A DNA stretch of 64,000 nucleotides from positions 1,054,001 to 1,118,000 of the forward strand of contig NZ_LR743508.1 in assembly GCF_902712855.1 (NCBI RefSeq), read 5' to 3'. Made by a program: the position numbers and the translations under genes. A model generated the notes under the pieces. That model did not search any database. It saw only the letters and a list, made by a program, of their open reading frames with translations, and was not told the origin of the DNA. Of this stretch, positions 34,901 to 43,509 are shown piece after piece. This DNA comes from Variovorax paradoxus (lineage in GTDB: Bacteria > Pseudomonadota > Gammaproteobacteria > Burkholderiales > Burkholderiaceae_C). Every line of letters starts with the position of its first letter. Within the stretch, counting starts at the first letter, position 1.

Positions 34901-35471
34901 GCAGCTGCACCAGCAGCCAGCCCGAGTCGCGGCACGAGCCGCTGCCGCTGGCGAGTGTTTCTTCCGGCGTCTGCACGCCGGGTTCCATGCGGATGAGGTA
35001 GTTGACGTCTTGCTGCACCTGCTGGTTCAGGCCCACCAGGAAGTCGATGGTGCGCTGCTCCTTGCGCTCGACCTTGTCGAGGTAGGCCTCCAGCAGCGGC
35101 GTGACCGGGTCGGCCACGAGGTAGGGCGCGAGTTCCTCGGCCTGCGAGGGCGTGTACTTGAAAGGAAAGTTCTCGGCCTGCGGCTCAAGGAAGAAGTCGA
35201 AGGGGTTGTACACCGCCATCTCGACCACGAGGTCGACCGTGACCTTGAACTCGCGCGTCTTCTCGGGGAACACCAGCCGCGCCTGGTAGTTGGCGAACGG
35301 GTCCTGCATCCAGTTGACGAAGTGCTCGGCGGGCTCGACGCGCAGCGAGTAGGAGATGACGTTGCTTCGGCAATGCGGCGCGGGCCTCAAGCGCACGACC
35401 TGCGGGCCCAGCTGCACCAGGCGGTCGTACTTGTAATGGGTGACGTGGTGGAGAGCGGCGTGAATGGACAT
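31956..35471 (-). CDS. Transglutaminase plus DUF2126 large protein
   Basis: 1171 residues. The N-terminal transglutaminase module (about 1-290) has the triad Cys180 (SGSCRDSGW), His229 (TDLHAWCEV) and Asp245 (GLDATSGL). The rest (about 300-1171) is DUF2126, including QPGYEDIYYYLWRERRLP and TGTGGGNHFVMGGATPADSP. Such proteins are the constant partner of fused ATP-grasp/alpha-E proteins and are thought to take part in building or trimming a small peptide. It begins the minus-strand operon; the gap to comEC holds the divergent promoters. Length and domain order agree with the family. Confidence 0.92.
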   Translation of the reverse strand: MSIHAALHHVTHYKYDRLVQLGPQVVRLRPAPHCRSNVISYSLRVEPAEHFVNWMQDPFANYQARLVFPEKTREFKVTVDLVVEMAVYNPFDFFLEPQAENFPFKYTPSQAEELAPYLVADPVTPLLEAYLDKVERKEQRTIDFLVGLNQQVQQDVNYLIRMEPGVQTPEETLASGSGSCRDSGWLLVQLLRHMGLAARFVSGYLIQLTPDVKSLDGPSGTTVDFTDLHAWCEVFLPGAGWIGLDATSGLMAGEGHIPLACTPTPSSAAPIEGGVDESEVEFSHEMKVTRIYESPRVTKPYTEEQWAEVLALGDAVDARLKAGDVRLTMGGEPTYVATSDRDAPEWNTDALGPTKRGYATELVHKLRAEYGNGGFLHFGQGKWYPGEQLPRWALSIFWRADGQTLWHDPALFADERHPTHYTSEDARRFTNLLAHKLGLTERYIQPGYEDIYYYLWRERRLPVNVDPFDSKLDDELERVRLRRVFTQKLDAVIGYMLPIEPGNANRDAPALAGPAWKTGPWFMRDDRLYLIPGDSPMGYRLPLDSQPWASKGDYPYLVERDPTAPRGALPTSADYRARYAAATPNAGGTNATGASPGDVPYAFGMPPAVPASLRMQMPGATGDAAAAAASADTTATRQPLRGESAHWVTRTALCVEVRDPRRANGPAAEKVGSASGVLYVFMPPLARLEDYLDLVAAVEATARELGVRIVMEGYPPPRDPRLKMLAVTPDPGVIEVNIHPAHDWKELVAHTEFLYNAAFETRLSAEKFMTDGRHTGTGGGNHFVMGGATPADSPFLRRPELLASLLLYWHNHPSLSYLFSGMFIGPTSQAPRVDEARNDQVYELEIALKEIAKNREIHGQNMPAWLVDRTLRNILIDVSGNTHRSEFCIDKLYSPDSSTGRLGLLELRAFEMPPHARMSIAQQLLIRALVARFWDEPYKAPVTRWGTELHDRFLLPTFVKMDFDDVISEMRQAGFAFDPDWFAPHFEFRFPMVGQVQAMGVELSLRNALEPWHVMGEEGSAGGTVRYVDSSLERIEVRVTGLNESRHVVTVNGKVLPLQPTGVTGEFVAGVRYKAWNPPSALHPSIGAHAPLTFDLVDTWMKRSLGGCQYFVAHPGGRNYDTFPVNAYEAESRRHSRFARTGHTPGLMRTPPATIELPGSREFPFTLDLRR

Positions 35472-35600
35472 GCGTTTTTGTGTGCAGTACTGGCAGATTG
35501 CGTCGAAAAGATGTCTCTGCTGAGACGCATACTAGCCCAGATGCCAAGCAATTAACGCGCCACTGAGCGTGACTTGGGGAGGGTTTGCATCATGGGCTTC

Positions 35601-35605
35601 GAGGT
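35601..35605 (+). promoter_or_regulatory. Ribosome site deciding the comEC start
   Basis: GAGGT lies 6 bases before a TTG at 35612. No ATG of the right frame occurs before 35669. This spacing supports the TTG start over the more upstream TTG at 35585. Confidence 0.55.
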
Positions 35606-35611
35606 CCTTTC

Positions 35612-38002
35612 TTGACGCCGTCGCGCGCGTCCGGCAGTGCCGTGGGAGGCGCCGGCGCGTTCTCAGCGATGGTCGGTTCGCTGCTCGGTGCGGCGTTGCA
35701 GTTGCAGCAGCCGGTGCTGTGGCCGGCATGGCTCTACGCCACCTTGCTGATGCTTGCATTGGCCGGCACGGTGGGGTCCGCGCGGCTCGCACGCTGGGGA
35801 GTGCTCATCGCCTTCGCTTGCGGCGCGATGATCGGTGCGGGCCTTGCGGGGTGGCGCGCCACGGCGTATGCGCAAGATGCGTTGAATCCCGCGCTCGAAG
35901 GCCACAGCATCGAAGTGACCGGCCTCGTGGCCGATATGCCGCAGCACACCGAATCCGGCACGCGCTTTCGGCTCGACGTCGAATCCGCCCGATGGCCCGG
36001 CGCCGCAGACGCCGTGCCGCCGGTCGTGCCTGCTCGCATCGCGCTCGGTTGGTACGCCGAAGACCTGCCCACCGTTCCCCATGCCGGCGATCGCTGGCGC
36101 TTCACCGTCCGGCTCAAGGCGCCGCATGGCAACCGCAACCCGCACGGCTTCGATAGCGAACTGTGGATGTGGGAGCAGGGCCTGCATGCCAGCGGCCATG
36201 TGCGCACCGGCGCGCGCGACGCGCCGCCCGCGCTGCTCGCCGCCACATGGCGGCGCCCGATCGAACGGTCACGCGAAGCCGTGCGCGACGCGGTGTTCGA
36301 GCGTGTGCCCGACCGCGCCCAGGCCGGCGTGATCGCGGCGCTGGTCACCGGCGACCAGGGCGCGATCGACCGCGCCGGCTGGGACGTGTTCCGCGCGACG
36401 GGTGTTGCGCATCTCATGTCGATCTCGGGCCTGCACATCACGATGTTCGCGTGGCTCGCCGCGCACTTCGTCGGCTTGCTCTGGCGGCGCAGCACGCGGC
36501 TGATGCTGTGCGTGCCCGCCCAACAGGCCGCACTGGTGGGCGGCGTGCTGCTGGCTGCGCTCTATGCGCTCTTCAGCGGCTGGGGTGTGCCCTCGCAGCG
36601 CACGGTGTGGATGCTCTGCGCCGTCGCGCTGCTGCGGCTTGCGGGCCGGCGCTGGCCCTGGCCGCATGTGTGGCTGCTCACGGCCACCGTGGTGGTGGCG
36701 GCCGATCCGTGGGCGTTGATGCAGGCCGGGTTCTGGCTCAGCTTCGTGGCCGTGGGCGTGCTGTTCGCCAGCGATGCCTCGGTACCGGGTGAGAAGAGGA
36801 CCGGGCCGAGATTCCGGTTCTGGCAATTCCTTCGCGAGCAGTGGGCCATCACGCTGGCGATCACGCCATTGAGCCTGCTGCTGTTCCAGCAGGTCTCGCT
36901 GGTGGGCCTGCTGGCCAATGCCGTCGCGATCCCCTGGGTCACGCTCGTCGTGACGCCGCTCGCGATGCTCGGCGTCGCCGCGCCGCCGCTGTGGGACCTC
37001 TGCGCGCTGGCAGTGAAGCTGCTCTCCCTGCTGCTGCAATGGCTGGCGGGCTGGCCGTACGCCACGCTGTCGATGGCGGCGTCGCCATGGTGGATGGCGG
37101 CCGCCGGCGTGGCGGGCGGCGCACTGCTCGCCATGCGGTTGCCGTGGTCGCTGCGTGCGCTCGGCCTGCCGCTGCTGCTGCCGGTGCTGCTGTGGCAGGC
37201 GCCCCGGCCGGTGCAGGGCGAGTTCGAATTGCTCGGCGCCGACATCGGCCAGGGCAATGCCGTGCTGGTGCGTACTGCGTCGCACAGCCTCCTGTACGAC
37301 GCCGGTCCGCGCTACAGCCTGGAGAGCGATGCCGGACATCGCGTGCTGGTGCCGCTGCTGCGTGCCTACGGCGAGCGGCTCGACATGCTCGTGCTGAGCC
37401 ACCGCGACACCGACCACACCGGCGGCGCACCCGCTGTGCTTGCGATGCAGCCGCAGGCCACGCTATTGAGTTCCATCGAGGCGACGCATCCGCTGCAGGC
37501 ACTTCGCGCGGCGCGGCGTTGCGAAGCGGGGCAACGCTGGACCTGGGATGGCGTCGACTTCGAAGTCCTGCATCCCTTCGACAGCGACTACCGCAGCTTC
37601 ACCCGGCCCAATGCCGTGTCGTGCGTGCTGCGCATCGGCAACGGCCGCGCCACCGCGCTGCTGGCCGGTGACATCGAGCGCCTGCAGGAGGCCGCGCTGG
37701 TCGCGCGCACGCCGGAACGGCTGCGGGCCGACCTGCTGCTGGTGCCTCACCACGGGAGCAAGACCTCGTCGAGCGACGCGTTCCTCGATGCGGTCAAGCC
37801 CGGCATCGCGCTGGTGCAGGCCGGCTACCGCAATCGTTTCGGCCACCCGGCCGCCGAGGTGCTCGCACGTCACGCGGCCCGCGGCGTGAGGGTGGTCGAC
37901 AGCCCGCGCTGCGGCGCAGCGCACTGGCGCAGCGAAGCACCTGTGGGGATCGGCTGCGAGCGCGAGCGCCGCATTCGGTATTGGCAGCATCGCATTCCCT
38001 GA
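35612..38002 (+). CDS. comEC: ComEC/Rec2-family DNA internalisation protein
   Basis: 796 residues from the TTG at 35612. The N-terminal DUF4131 region has hydrophobic segments. The competence membrane domain (about 220-490, HLMSISGLHITMFAWLAAHF) is polytopic, and a metallo-beta-lactamase domain (about 530-796) has LGADIGQGNAVLV, the metal motif LSHRDTDHTGG and a later LLVPHHGSKTSSSD. ComEC is the inner-membrane channel that takes single-stranded DNA into the cell in natural transformation. It is divergent from the DUF2126 gene. Other competence genes are not in the window. A start at the ATG at 35669 is possible and would shorten it by 19 residues. Confidence 0.93.
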   Translation: MTPSRASGSAVGGAGAFSAMVGSLLGAALQLQQPVLWPAWLYATLLMLALAGTVGSARLARWGVLIAFACGAMIGAGLAGWRATAYAQDALNPALEGHSIEVTGLVADMPQHTESGTRFRLDVESARWPGAADAVPPVVPARIALGWYAEDLPTVPHAGDRWRFTVRLKAPHGNRNPHGFDSELWMWEQGLHASGHVRTGARDAPPALLAATWRRPIERSREAVRDAVFERVPDRAQAGVIAALVTGDQGAIDRAGWDVFRATGVAHLMSISGLHITMFAWLAAHFVGLLWRRSTRLMLCVPAQQAALVGGVLLAALYALFSGWGVPSQRTVWMLCAVALLRLAGRRWPWPHVWLLTATVVVAADPWALMQAGFWLSFVAVGVLFASDASVPGEKRTGPRFRFWQFLREQWAITLAITPLSLLLFQQVSLVGLLANAVAIPWVTLVVTPLAMLGVAAPPLWDLCALAVKLLSLLLQWLAGWPYATLSMAASPWWMAAAGVAGGALLAMRLPWSLRALGLPLLLPVLLWQAPRPVQGEFELLGADIGQGNAVLVRTASHSLLYDAGPRYSLESDAGHRVLVPLLRAYGERLDMLVLSHRDTDHTGGAPAVLAMQPQATLLSSIEATHPLQALRAARRCEAGQRWTWDGVDFEVLHPFDSDYRSFTRPNAVSCVLRIGNGRATALLAGDIERLQEAALVARTPERLRADLLLVPHHGSKTSSSDAFLDAVKPGIALVQAGYRNRFGHPAAEVLARHAARGVRVVDSPRCGAAHWRSEAPVGIGCERERRIRYWQHRIP

Positions 38003-38413
38003 AGCCGTGGCGGCGCTACATCGGGCAGGACGCCATATTCCATTTGGTCGCAGCGACGGGCGGCGGAAAAAATCGGCGTCGATGCCGCGCAGGATTGCTC
38101 GGTGCGCTGGCGCCTCGACCGTTCAAACGGGATGGCAGCCTGAAGTCCCGAGCGGTGGGTAGAGCTGGCGCGGGCGCGGCAAACTACCGCAGCAACCTGA
38201 ATTGGAAAAAGCGGAAAAGGAGATGGAACGCAGAACTTGGGCGCTGGAAGCTGAATTTTGTGACGAAGTTGGCAAACTTTGGACCCAGTATGTGGTTGGG
38301 CGAGGATGTTTTTGAATCCGAGGCAATGAATAATTTCGTATTCATTTCCGAAAGGAAACCCTCATGCGCCTCTGCCCAACGCCACAATTTCGCCTGTCTG
38401 CCGGGGTGCTCCC
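38003..38413 (+). other. 411-base gap with a possible tiny ORF and leader peptide
   Basis: No convincing gene. GC falls from about 38200 on. One reading frame (ATG 38223 to stop 38315, 30 residues, preceded in frame by Glu/Lys-rich codons) looks more protein-like than background but has no start signal of the right spacing. At 38364-38417 a 17-residue leader ORF with an AAAGGAAA ribosome site ends across the ATG of the enoyl-CoA hydratase gene (ATGA), which could couple its translation. The remainder may be remnant sequence after comEC. Confidence 0.4.
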
Positions 38414-39250
38414 ATGAACGCCGCCGAGTTCATGCCTGCCGAACCCCCCGATCACGTCGGCGCGCAACTGCGCACTCGCCGCGAAGGTGCCGTGCTGGTG
38501 CTGACCATCAGCAACCCGCGGGCACGCAATGCGCTCAACCCGTCCATCTACCGGGCCGCCGCGCAGGCCGTGCGGGCGACCGCAGGTTTCCGCACCGTCC
38601 GCGCGATCGTGCTGCACGGTGAAGGCGGCCATTTCTCCGGCGGCGGCGACCTCAAGCGGCTGGCGAGGCAGCGCAAGTTTCCGGAAGCGGAGCAGCGCGC
38701 CCATATCGACGCGCTCCATGAGTGGGTCATGGCCCTGCAGGAAGCACCGCAGCCGGTGATCGCGGCCGTCGAGGGCGCGGCGTTCGGCGGCGGCTTTTCG
38801 GTGTGCCTGGCCTGCGACCTCATCGTGGCGGCCGAGGACGCACGCTTTGCGATGTCCTACGTCAACATGGGCCTGTCGCCCGAAGCGGGCGGCACCGATT
38901 CGCTGGCGCGGGCGCTGCCGCCGCAGGCCGCGCTCGAGATGCTGCTCGACGGCACGCCGGTCGCGGCCGAAAGGCTTCACGGATGGGGCGTGGTCAACAA
39001 GGTGGTGCCCAGCGGCGGTGCCTTCGAGGCGGCACTGGGTTGGGCGCAGGAACTGGCCCGCGGCCCGTTCGAAGCGCAAGCTCGCATCAAGGCGCTGGTC
39101 CACGGCGCACGCGGACGTGCCCGCCGCGAGCAGTTGGACGCCGAGCGCGAGTCCTTCCTGGCCAGCCTCTACGGCGACGAGGCCGGCGACCGCATCCGCC
39201 GGTTCCTGGCACCGCGCTCTGAATTGCAGGTCGGCAGCGGCGTGCAATAG
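38414..39250 (+). CDS. Enoyl-CoA hydratase/isomerase family protein
   Basis: 278 residues, crotonase fold. It shows LHGEGGHFSGGGDLKRLARQ (oxyanion hole), AVEGAAFGGGFSVCLACDL and YVNMGLSPEAGGTDSLARAL. The segment has no obvious pair of catalytic glutamates (Gly-Leu-Ser-Pro-Glu-Ala retains one acid), so hydratase versus isomerase cannot be settled. It stands alone between comEC and the ATP-grasp gene, with a 411-base leader region upstream and a short leader ORF overlapping its start. The physiological role is unknown. Confidence 0.85.
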   Translation: MNAAEFMPAEPPDHVGAQLRTRREGAVLVLTISNPRARNALNPSIYRAAAQAVRATAGFRTVRAIVLHGEGGHFSGGGDLKRLARQRKFPEAEQRAHIDALHEWVMALQEAPQPVIAAVEGAAFGGGFSVCLACDLIVAAEDARFAMSYVNMGLSPEAGGTDSLARALPPQAALEMLLDGTPVAAERLHGWGVVNKVVPSGGAFEAALGWAQELARGPFEAQARIKALVHGARGRARREQLDAERESFLASLYGDEAGDRIRRFLAPRSELQVGSGVQ

Positions 39251-39373
39251 GGCTGCCGTCGGCGGCACACCGGGAGAGAACAAAAGACCTTCGACCGTTT
39301 CCTCGGGCTTCGCATCAGGGCTTTCACTGGCCTTGAACTTGCTAAGCTATGGCTCAAGGAGATTGGTCGTTCC

Positions 39374-40870
39374 ATGCACAAATTCGACGAGATGTATGAG
39401 CAGCTGCCCTATGCGGGGGCTGCGATCCGACAGCATTACAAGCGCTACGACCAATGGCTCGCGAAGCAACCCGGTGAGGTGATGCGTTCGCGGCGCGAAG
39501 AGGCGGAAATGATCTTCCGCCGGGTCGGCATCACCTTCGCGGTGTACGGCGCCAAGGACGAAGACGGCTCAGGCACCGAGCGCCTCATCCCGTTCGACCT
39601 GCTGCCCCGCATCATTCCCGCGCACGAGTGGGAAAGCATGGAAAAGGGGCTCGTGCAGCGCGTCACGGCGCTCAACCGCTTCCTGCACGACGTCTACCAC
39701 GACCAGGAAATCATCAAGGCCGGCATCATCCCGGCCGAGCAGATACTGAACAACGCGCAGTTCCGCCCCGAGATGATGGGCGTGAACGTGCCGCACAACG
39801 TCTATTCGAACATCTCGGGCATCGACATCGTGCGCGCCCCCGATGCGCAAGGCAACGGCGAGTACTATGTGCTCGAGGACAACCTGCGCGTGCCCAGCGG
39901 CGTGAGCTACATGCTGGAAAACCGCAAGATGATGATGCGGCTCTTCCCCGAGCTGTTCAACCAGAACCGCATCGCGCCCGTGGCGCACTACCCCGACCTG
40001 CTGCTGGAGACGCTGCGCGCCAGCGCGCCGCCGGCCACGGCCGAGCCCACGGTGGTGGTGCTCACGCCCGGCATGTACAACAGCGCCTACTTCGAACATG
40101 CCTTCCTTGCCCAGCAGATGGGCGTGGAACTGGTCGAGGGCCAGGACCTGTTCGTCAAGGACAACTTCGTCTACATGCGCACCACGCGCGGGCCCAAGCG
40201 CGTGGACGTCATCTACCGCCGCGTGGACGACGACTTCCTCGACCCCGAGGTGTTCCGCCCCACGTCGACGCTCGGTTGCGCGGGCCTCATGCGCGCGTAC
40301 CGCGATGGCAACGTCGTGATCTGCAACGCCGTGGGCACCGGCGTGGCGGACGACAAGTCGATCTACCCGTACGTGCCGAAGATGGTCGAGTTCTACCTCG
40401 GCGAGAAGCCGATCCTGAAGAACGTGCCCACCTACATGTGCCGCAACAAGGACGAGCTGCAGTACACGCTCGACAACATGAAGGACCTGGTCGTCAAGGA
40501 AGTGCACGGCGCCGGCGGCTACGGCATGCTCATCGGCCCGGCCGCCACGCAGGCCGAGATCGAGGACTTCAAGAAGGCTGTGATCGCCAAGCCCGACGGC
40601 TACATCGCACAGCCCACGCTGAGCCTGTCGACCTCGCCTACCTTCGTGGACGCTGGCATCGCGCCGCGCCACATCGACCTGCGCCCCTTCGTGCTCTCGG
40701 GCAGCGAAGTGCAGATGGTGCCCGGTGGTCTCACGCGCGTGGCGCTCAAGGAAGGCTCGCTGGTGGTCAATTCGTCGCAGGGCGGCGGCACCAAGGACAC
40801 CTGGATCCTCGAAGCCGACCGGGCGCCCAAGGCCAAGGCTCCCGCGCAGTCGCAAAGCCAATCGCAGTAG
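39374..40870 (+). CDS. Circularly permuted ATP-grasp protein (DUF404/DUF407), stand-alone
   Basis: 498 residues. The family's motifs are clear: LTPGMYNSAYFEHAFLAQQMG, VEGQDLFVKDNFVYMRTTRG, YRRVDDDFLDPEVFRP and VKEVHGAGGYGMLIGPAAT. Such proteins are predicted ATP-dependent amidoligases. The C-terminus is a low-complexity AQSQSQSQ tail, like the run in the fused protein at 29157. The alpha-E gene follows by 11 bases, so the two act as a pair, but no transglutaminase is adjacent. This is a second copy of the system in the window. Confidence 0.92.
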   Translation: MHKFDEMYEQLPYAGAAIRQHYKRYDQWLAKQPGEVMRSRREEAEMIFRRVGITFAVYGAKDEDGSGTERLIPFDLLPRIIPAHEWESMEKGLVQRVTALNRFLHDVYHDQEIIKAGIIPAEQILNNAQFRPEMMGVNVPHNVYSNISGIDIVRAPDAQGNGEYYVLEDNLRVPSGVSYMLENRKMMMRLFPELFNQNRIAPVAHYPDLLLETLRASAPPATAEPTVVVLTPGMYNSAYFEHAFLAQQMGVELVEGQDLFVKDNFVYMRTTRGPKRVDVIYRRVDDDFLDPEVFRPTSTLGCAGLMRAYRDGNVVICNAVGTGVADDKSIYPYVPKMVEFYLGEKPILKNVPTYMCRNKDELQYTLDNMKDLVVKEVHGAGGYGMLIGPAATQAEIEDFKKAVIAKPDGYIAQPTLSLSTSPTFVDAGIAPRHIDLRPFVLSGSEVQMVPGGLTRVALKEGSLVVNSSQGGGTKDTWILEADRAPKAKAPAQSQSQSQ

Positions 40871-40881
40871 GAGCACCACCG

Positions 40882-41838
40882 ATGCTGTCCCGCACCGCCG
40901 ACCATCTCTATTGGATGTCCCGTTACACCGAGCGCGCCGAGAACACGGCGCGCATGCTGGACGTCAATTACCAGACCTCGCTGCTGCCGCAGTCCGCCGA
41001 AGTCGCCAAGTACGGCTGGCAGGGCGTGCTCTCCATCAGCGAACTGCTGCCCTGGTACAACCAGAAGTACGACCAGATCGCGCCCAATGAGGTGATGGAG
41101 TTCATGGTCAAGGACGAGAGCAATGCCTCGTCGATCGTCTCCTGCCTCAAGGCCGCTCGCGAGAACGCCCGCGCCGTGCGCGGCGCGCTCACCACCGAAG
41201 CCTGGGAAACGCAGAACACCACCTGGCTCGAAGTGAACCGCATGCTGCGTGCCGGCGACTTCGAGCGCGACCCTGGCGCGTTCTTCGAATGGGTCAAGTT
41301 CCGTTCGCACCTGTCTCGCGGCGTCACGCTGGGCACCATGTTGCAGGACGAGGCTTTCTATTTCTCGCGCCTGGGCACATTCCTGGAGCGCGCCGACAAC
41401 ACCGCGCGACTGGTCGACGTGAAGTTCCATGCGCTCAACAGCGAGTTCTTCGGCGCCGCCACAGAAGAAGATCAGGAATACGACTTCTATCACTGGAGCG
41501 CCATCCTGCGCAGCGTCTCGGCTTTCGAGGTCTACCGCAAGGTGTACCGCGACGTGATCAAGCCCGAGCGCGTGGCCGAGTTGCTCATTCTTCGCGCCGA
41601 CATGCCGCGTTCACTGCACGCGAGCCTGGTCGAGGTGGTCAACAACCTCGCGAAGGTGCAGAACGAACAAAGCGCCGAAACGCAGCGCCGTGCGGGCAAG
41701 CTGCTGGCCGACCTCCAGTACGCGCGTGTCGACGAGATCCTTGCGACAGGCCTTCACGCGTACCTCACCCAGTTCCTCGATCGGGTGAACGAATTGGGTG
41801 GTCGCATCAGCCAGGACTTCCTGGTTCCGACGCACTGA
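40882..41838 (+). CDS. Alpha-E domain protein (DUF403)
   Basis: 318 residues, all-helical. It opens MLSRTADHLYWMSRYTERAE, the hallmark of the family, with a repeat of the same RxxExxEN-type pattern (FLERADNTARLVDVKFHAL) near residue 170. Alpha-E proteins occur only with circularly permuted ATP-grasp proteins and transglutaminases and are thought to contribute to amide-bond chemistry or peptide tagging. Co-transcribed with the ATP-grasp gene 11 bases upstream. Confidence 0.92.
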   Translation: MLSRTADHLYWMSRYTERAENTARMLDVNYQTSLLPQSAEVAKYGWQGVLSISELLPWYNQKYDQIAPNEVMEFMVKDESNASSIVSCLKAARENARAVRGALTTEAWETQNTTWLEVNRMLRAGDFERDPGAFFEWVKFRSHLSRGVTLGTMLQDEAFYFSRLGTFLERADNTARLVDVKFHALNSEFFGAATEEDQEYDFYHWSAILRSVSAFEVYRKVYRDVIKPERVAELLILRADMPRSLHASLVEVVNNLAKVQNEQSAETQRRAGKLLADLQYARVDEILATGLHAYLTQFLDRVNELGGRISQDFLVPTH

Positions 41839-41850
41839 CTGGACATGCGG

Positions 41851-41880
41851 AGGCTTCATTTCGCATCTGGATTGAAGCCT
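41851..41880 (+). terminator. Hairpin after the alpha-E gene
   Basis: AGGCTTCA and TGAAGCCT form an 8-bp stem with a 14-base loop, 12 bases after the stop codon, followed by GAACTGTTTT. It may be a weak Rho-independent terminator. Confidence 0.45.
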
Positions 41881-42005
41881 GAACTGTTTTAAGCGAATTA
41901 TTGTCAATTGTTGACGGAATGAATTCGGTCGATTCAAAGTTAGACATTAAGAATTAGCCATAGAAATTTAGTGAGCTCTGTCGTTTAAAAGCATGCATTA
42001 ATTCC

Positions 42006-42033
42006 TTGTACGCAAGCGCCGCTCTTTCATAAT
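42006..42033 (+). promoter_or_regulatory. Sigma-70-like promoter of the tps locus
   Basis: TTGTAC (42006-42011) and CATAAT (42028-42033) with a 16-base spacer lie in an AT-rich 266-base gap. The leader that follows holds an inverted repeat CATTTCG/CGAAATG (42051-42079) and a GGGAG ribosome site before the ATG at 42105. Confidence 0.5.
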
Positions 42034-42104
42034 CGCGCCCCTGCAGTTTTCATTTCGTCACAGATTTGGCTGCGAAATGACAACAATCAGGGAGCGTCAG
42101 CACA

Positions 42105-43442
42105 ATGAACCGGCACTTGCACCGCGTGGTTTTCAACGCGGCCAGAGGGATTCGCATGGTGGTCCAGGAGACGGCCGCCAGCACTGGCAAAGGCGCCAGC
42201 AAAGCAACCGCGACGGCTGCATCAACAGCTATCGCAGGTCTGCTGATCGCAATGTCGGCACAGGCGCAGATCGTCGGTGCCCCGAACGTCCCCGGCAACC
42301 TCCGCCCGACAGTGCTGACGGCGCCCAACGGCGTCCCACTCATCAATGTGCAAACCCCTAGCGCCGCAGGCGTCTCGCGCAACGTCTACAACCAGTTCAG
42401 CGTGGGCGCGAACGGCGCCATCCTGAACAACAGCCGGGTGAATGTGCAGACCCAACTGGGTGGGTTCGTTCAGGGCAATCCCAACCTGGCCACAGGCCCG
42501 GCTCGCATCGTCCTCAATGAGGTCAACGGCGGAACGCCGAGCCAGCTTCGTGGCTATATCGAAGTCGGTGGCCAGCGCGCCGAAGTGATCATCGCGAACC
42601 CGGCGGGTATCAGCGTGGATGGCGGTGGCTTCATCAACGCCTCGCGCGCCACGCTCACCACCGGCACGCCGCAGTTCAATGCCGTCGGTGGCCTCGACAG
42701 TTTCCTTGTCCGTGGTGGCACCGTCACCATCGACGGTGCGGGCCTCGATGCCAGCAAGACCGATTACGCCGCCATCTTGGCGCGGGCCGTGCAGGCCAAC
42801 GCCAGCATCTGGGCCAGCGAACTCAAGGTGGTGACCGGTGCCAACCAGGTCAGCGCCGACCACAGCCAGATCACACCCACGACGGGCTCGGGCATCGCCC
42901 CGACATTTGCACTCGACGTTGCTGCCTTGGGCGGCATGTACGCCAACAAGATCGTCCTGATCGGGAGCGAAGCCGGCCTGGGCGTGCGCAACGCGGGCAG
43001 CATCGGCGCCGGTGCTGGCGGCCTGGTCGTCACGGCAGCAGGCCGTCTCGAGAACATCGGCACGCTGGAAGGCCAGCGCGTCGAACTGACCACGCCCGGC
43101 GACATCTCCAACCGCGGCGGCACGATTCGCCAGGCCAGCTCGGCAGGCCTGACCATTGCTTCGCCGGTTTTGAGCAATACGAACGGCGGCGTGATCGGTG
43201 CCGAGCCCGTGAGTACGGGTGCAAGCAGTGGCGGCACCAGCAGCGGCGGTTCGACCGCCGGCGGAACCATGAGTCCGACCAGTGGCGGCACGACCACGCC
43301 ATCGACCACGGGTGCCAGCGACACGGGCTCGAGCAGTACATCCACTCCAGCCACCTACATCCCACCCGCACCGGGCGCCATCAGCGCTGGCGGGACCATC
43401 TCCAACGATGGCGGCAAGATCTACGCGGGCGGGCCCTGTTGA
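42105..43442 (+). pseudogene. Two-partner-secretion exoprotein (TpsA, FhaB-type), N-terminal fragment
   Basis: 445 residues. The N-terminus shows the extended signal typical of filamentous haemagglutinin-like proteins, ending near MSAQAQ. The secretion (TPS) domain follows, with the NPNL motif (GFVQGNPNLATG) and an NPAGISVDGGGF motif corresponding to NPNGI. A Ser/Gly/Thr-rich stretch from about residue 355 on resembles repeat linkers. The reading frame runs straight into the IS21-type element at 43437: the last codon TGT and the stop TGA come from the insertion's own end. A full exoprotein would be 1000-4000 residues, so this is a truncated gene. Confidence 0.85.
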
Positions 43443-43509
43443 GTTCCATGGAATCCTGACCCGCGATTTCCATCGAATATTGACCCACCCGCTTTGCAAG
43501 CCAGTCGGC

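Noticed and set aside
32205..35555. A 1116-codon open frame on the plus strand, opposite the DUF2126 gene
   Set aside because: It lies wholly antisense to the conserved TG-DUF2126 protein; long antisense frames are expected at this GC content, and its sequence is His/Arg/Val-rich with no family match.
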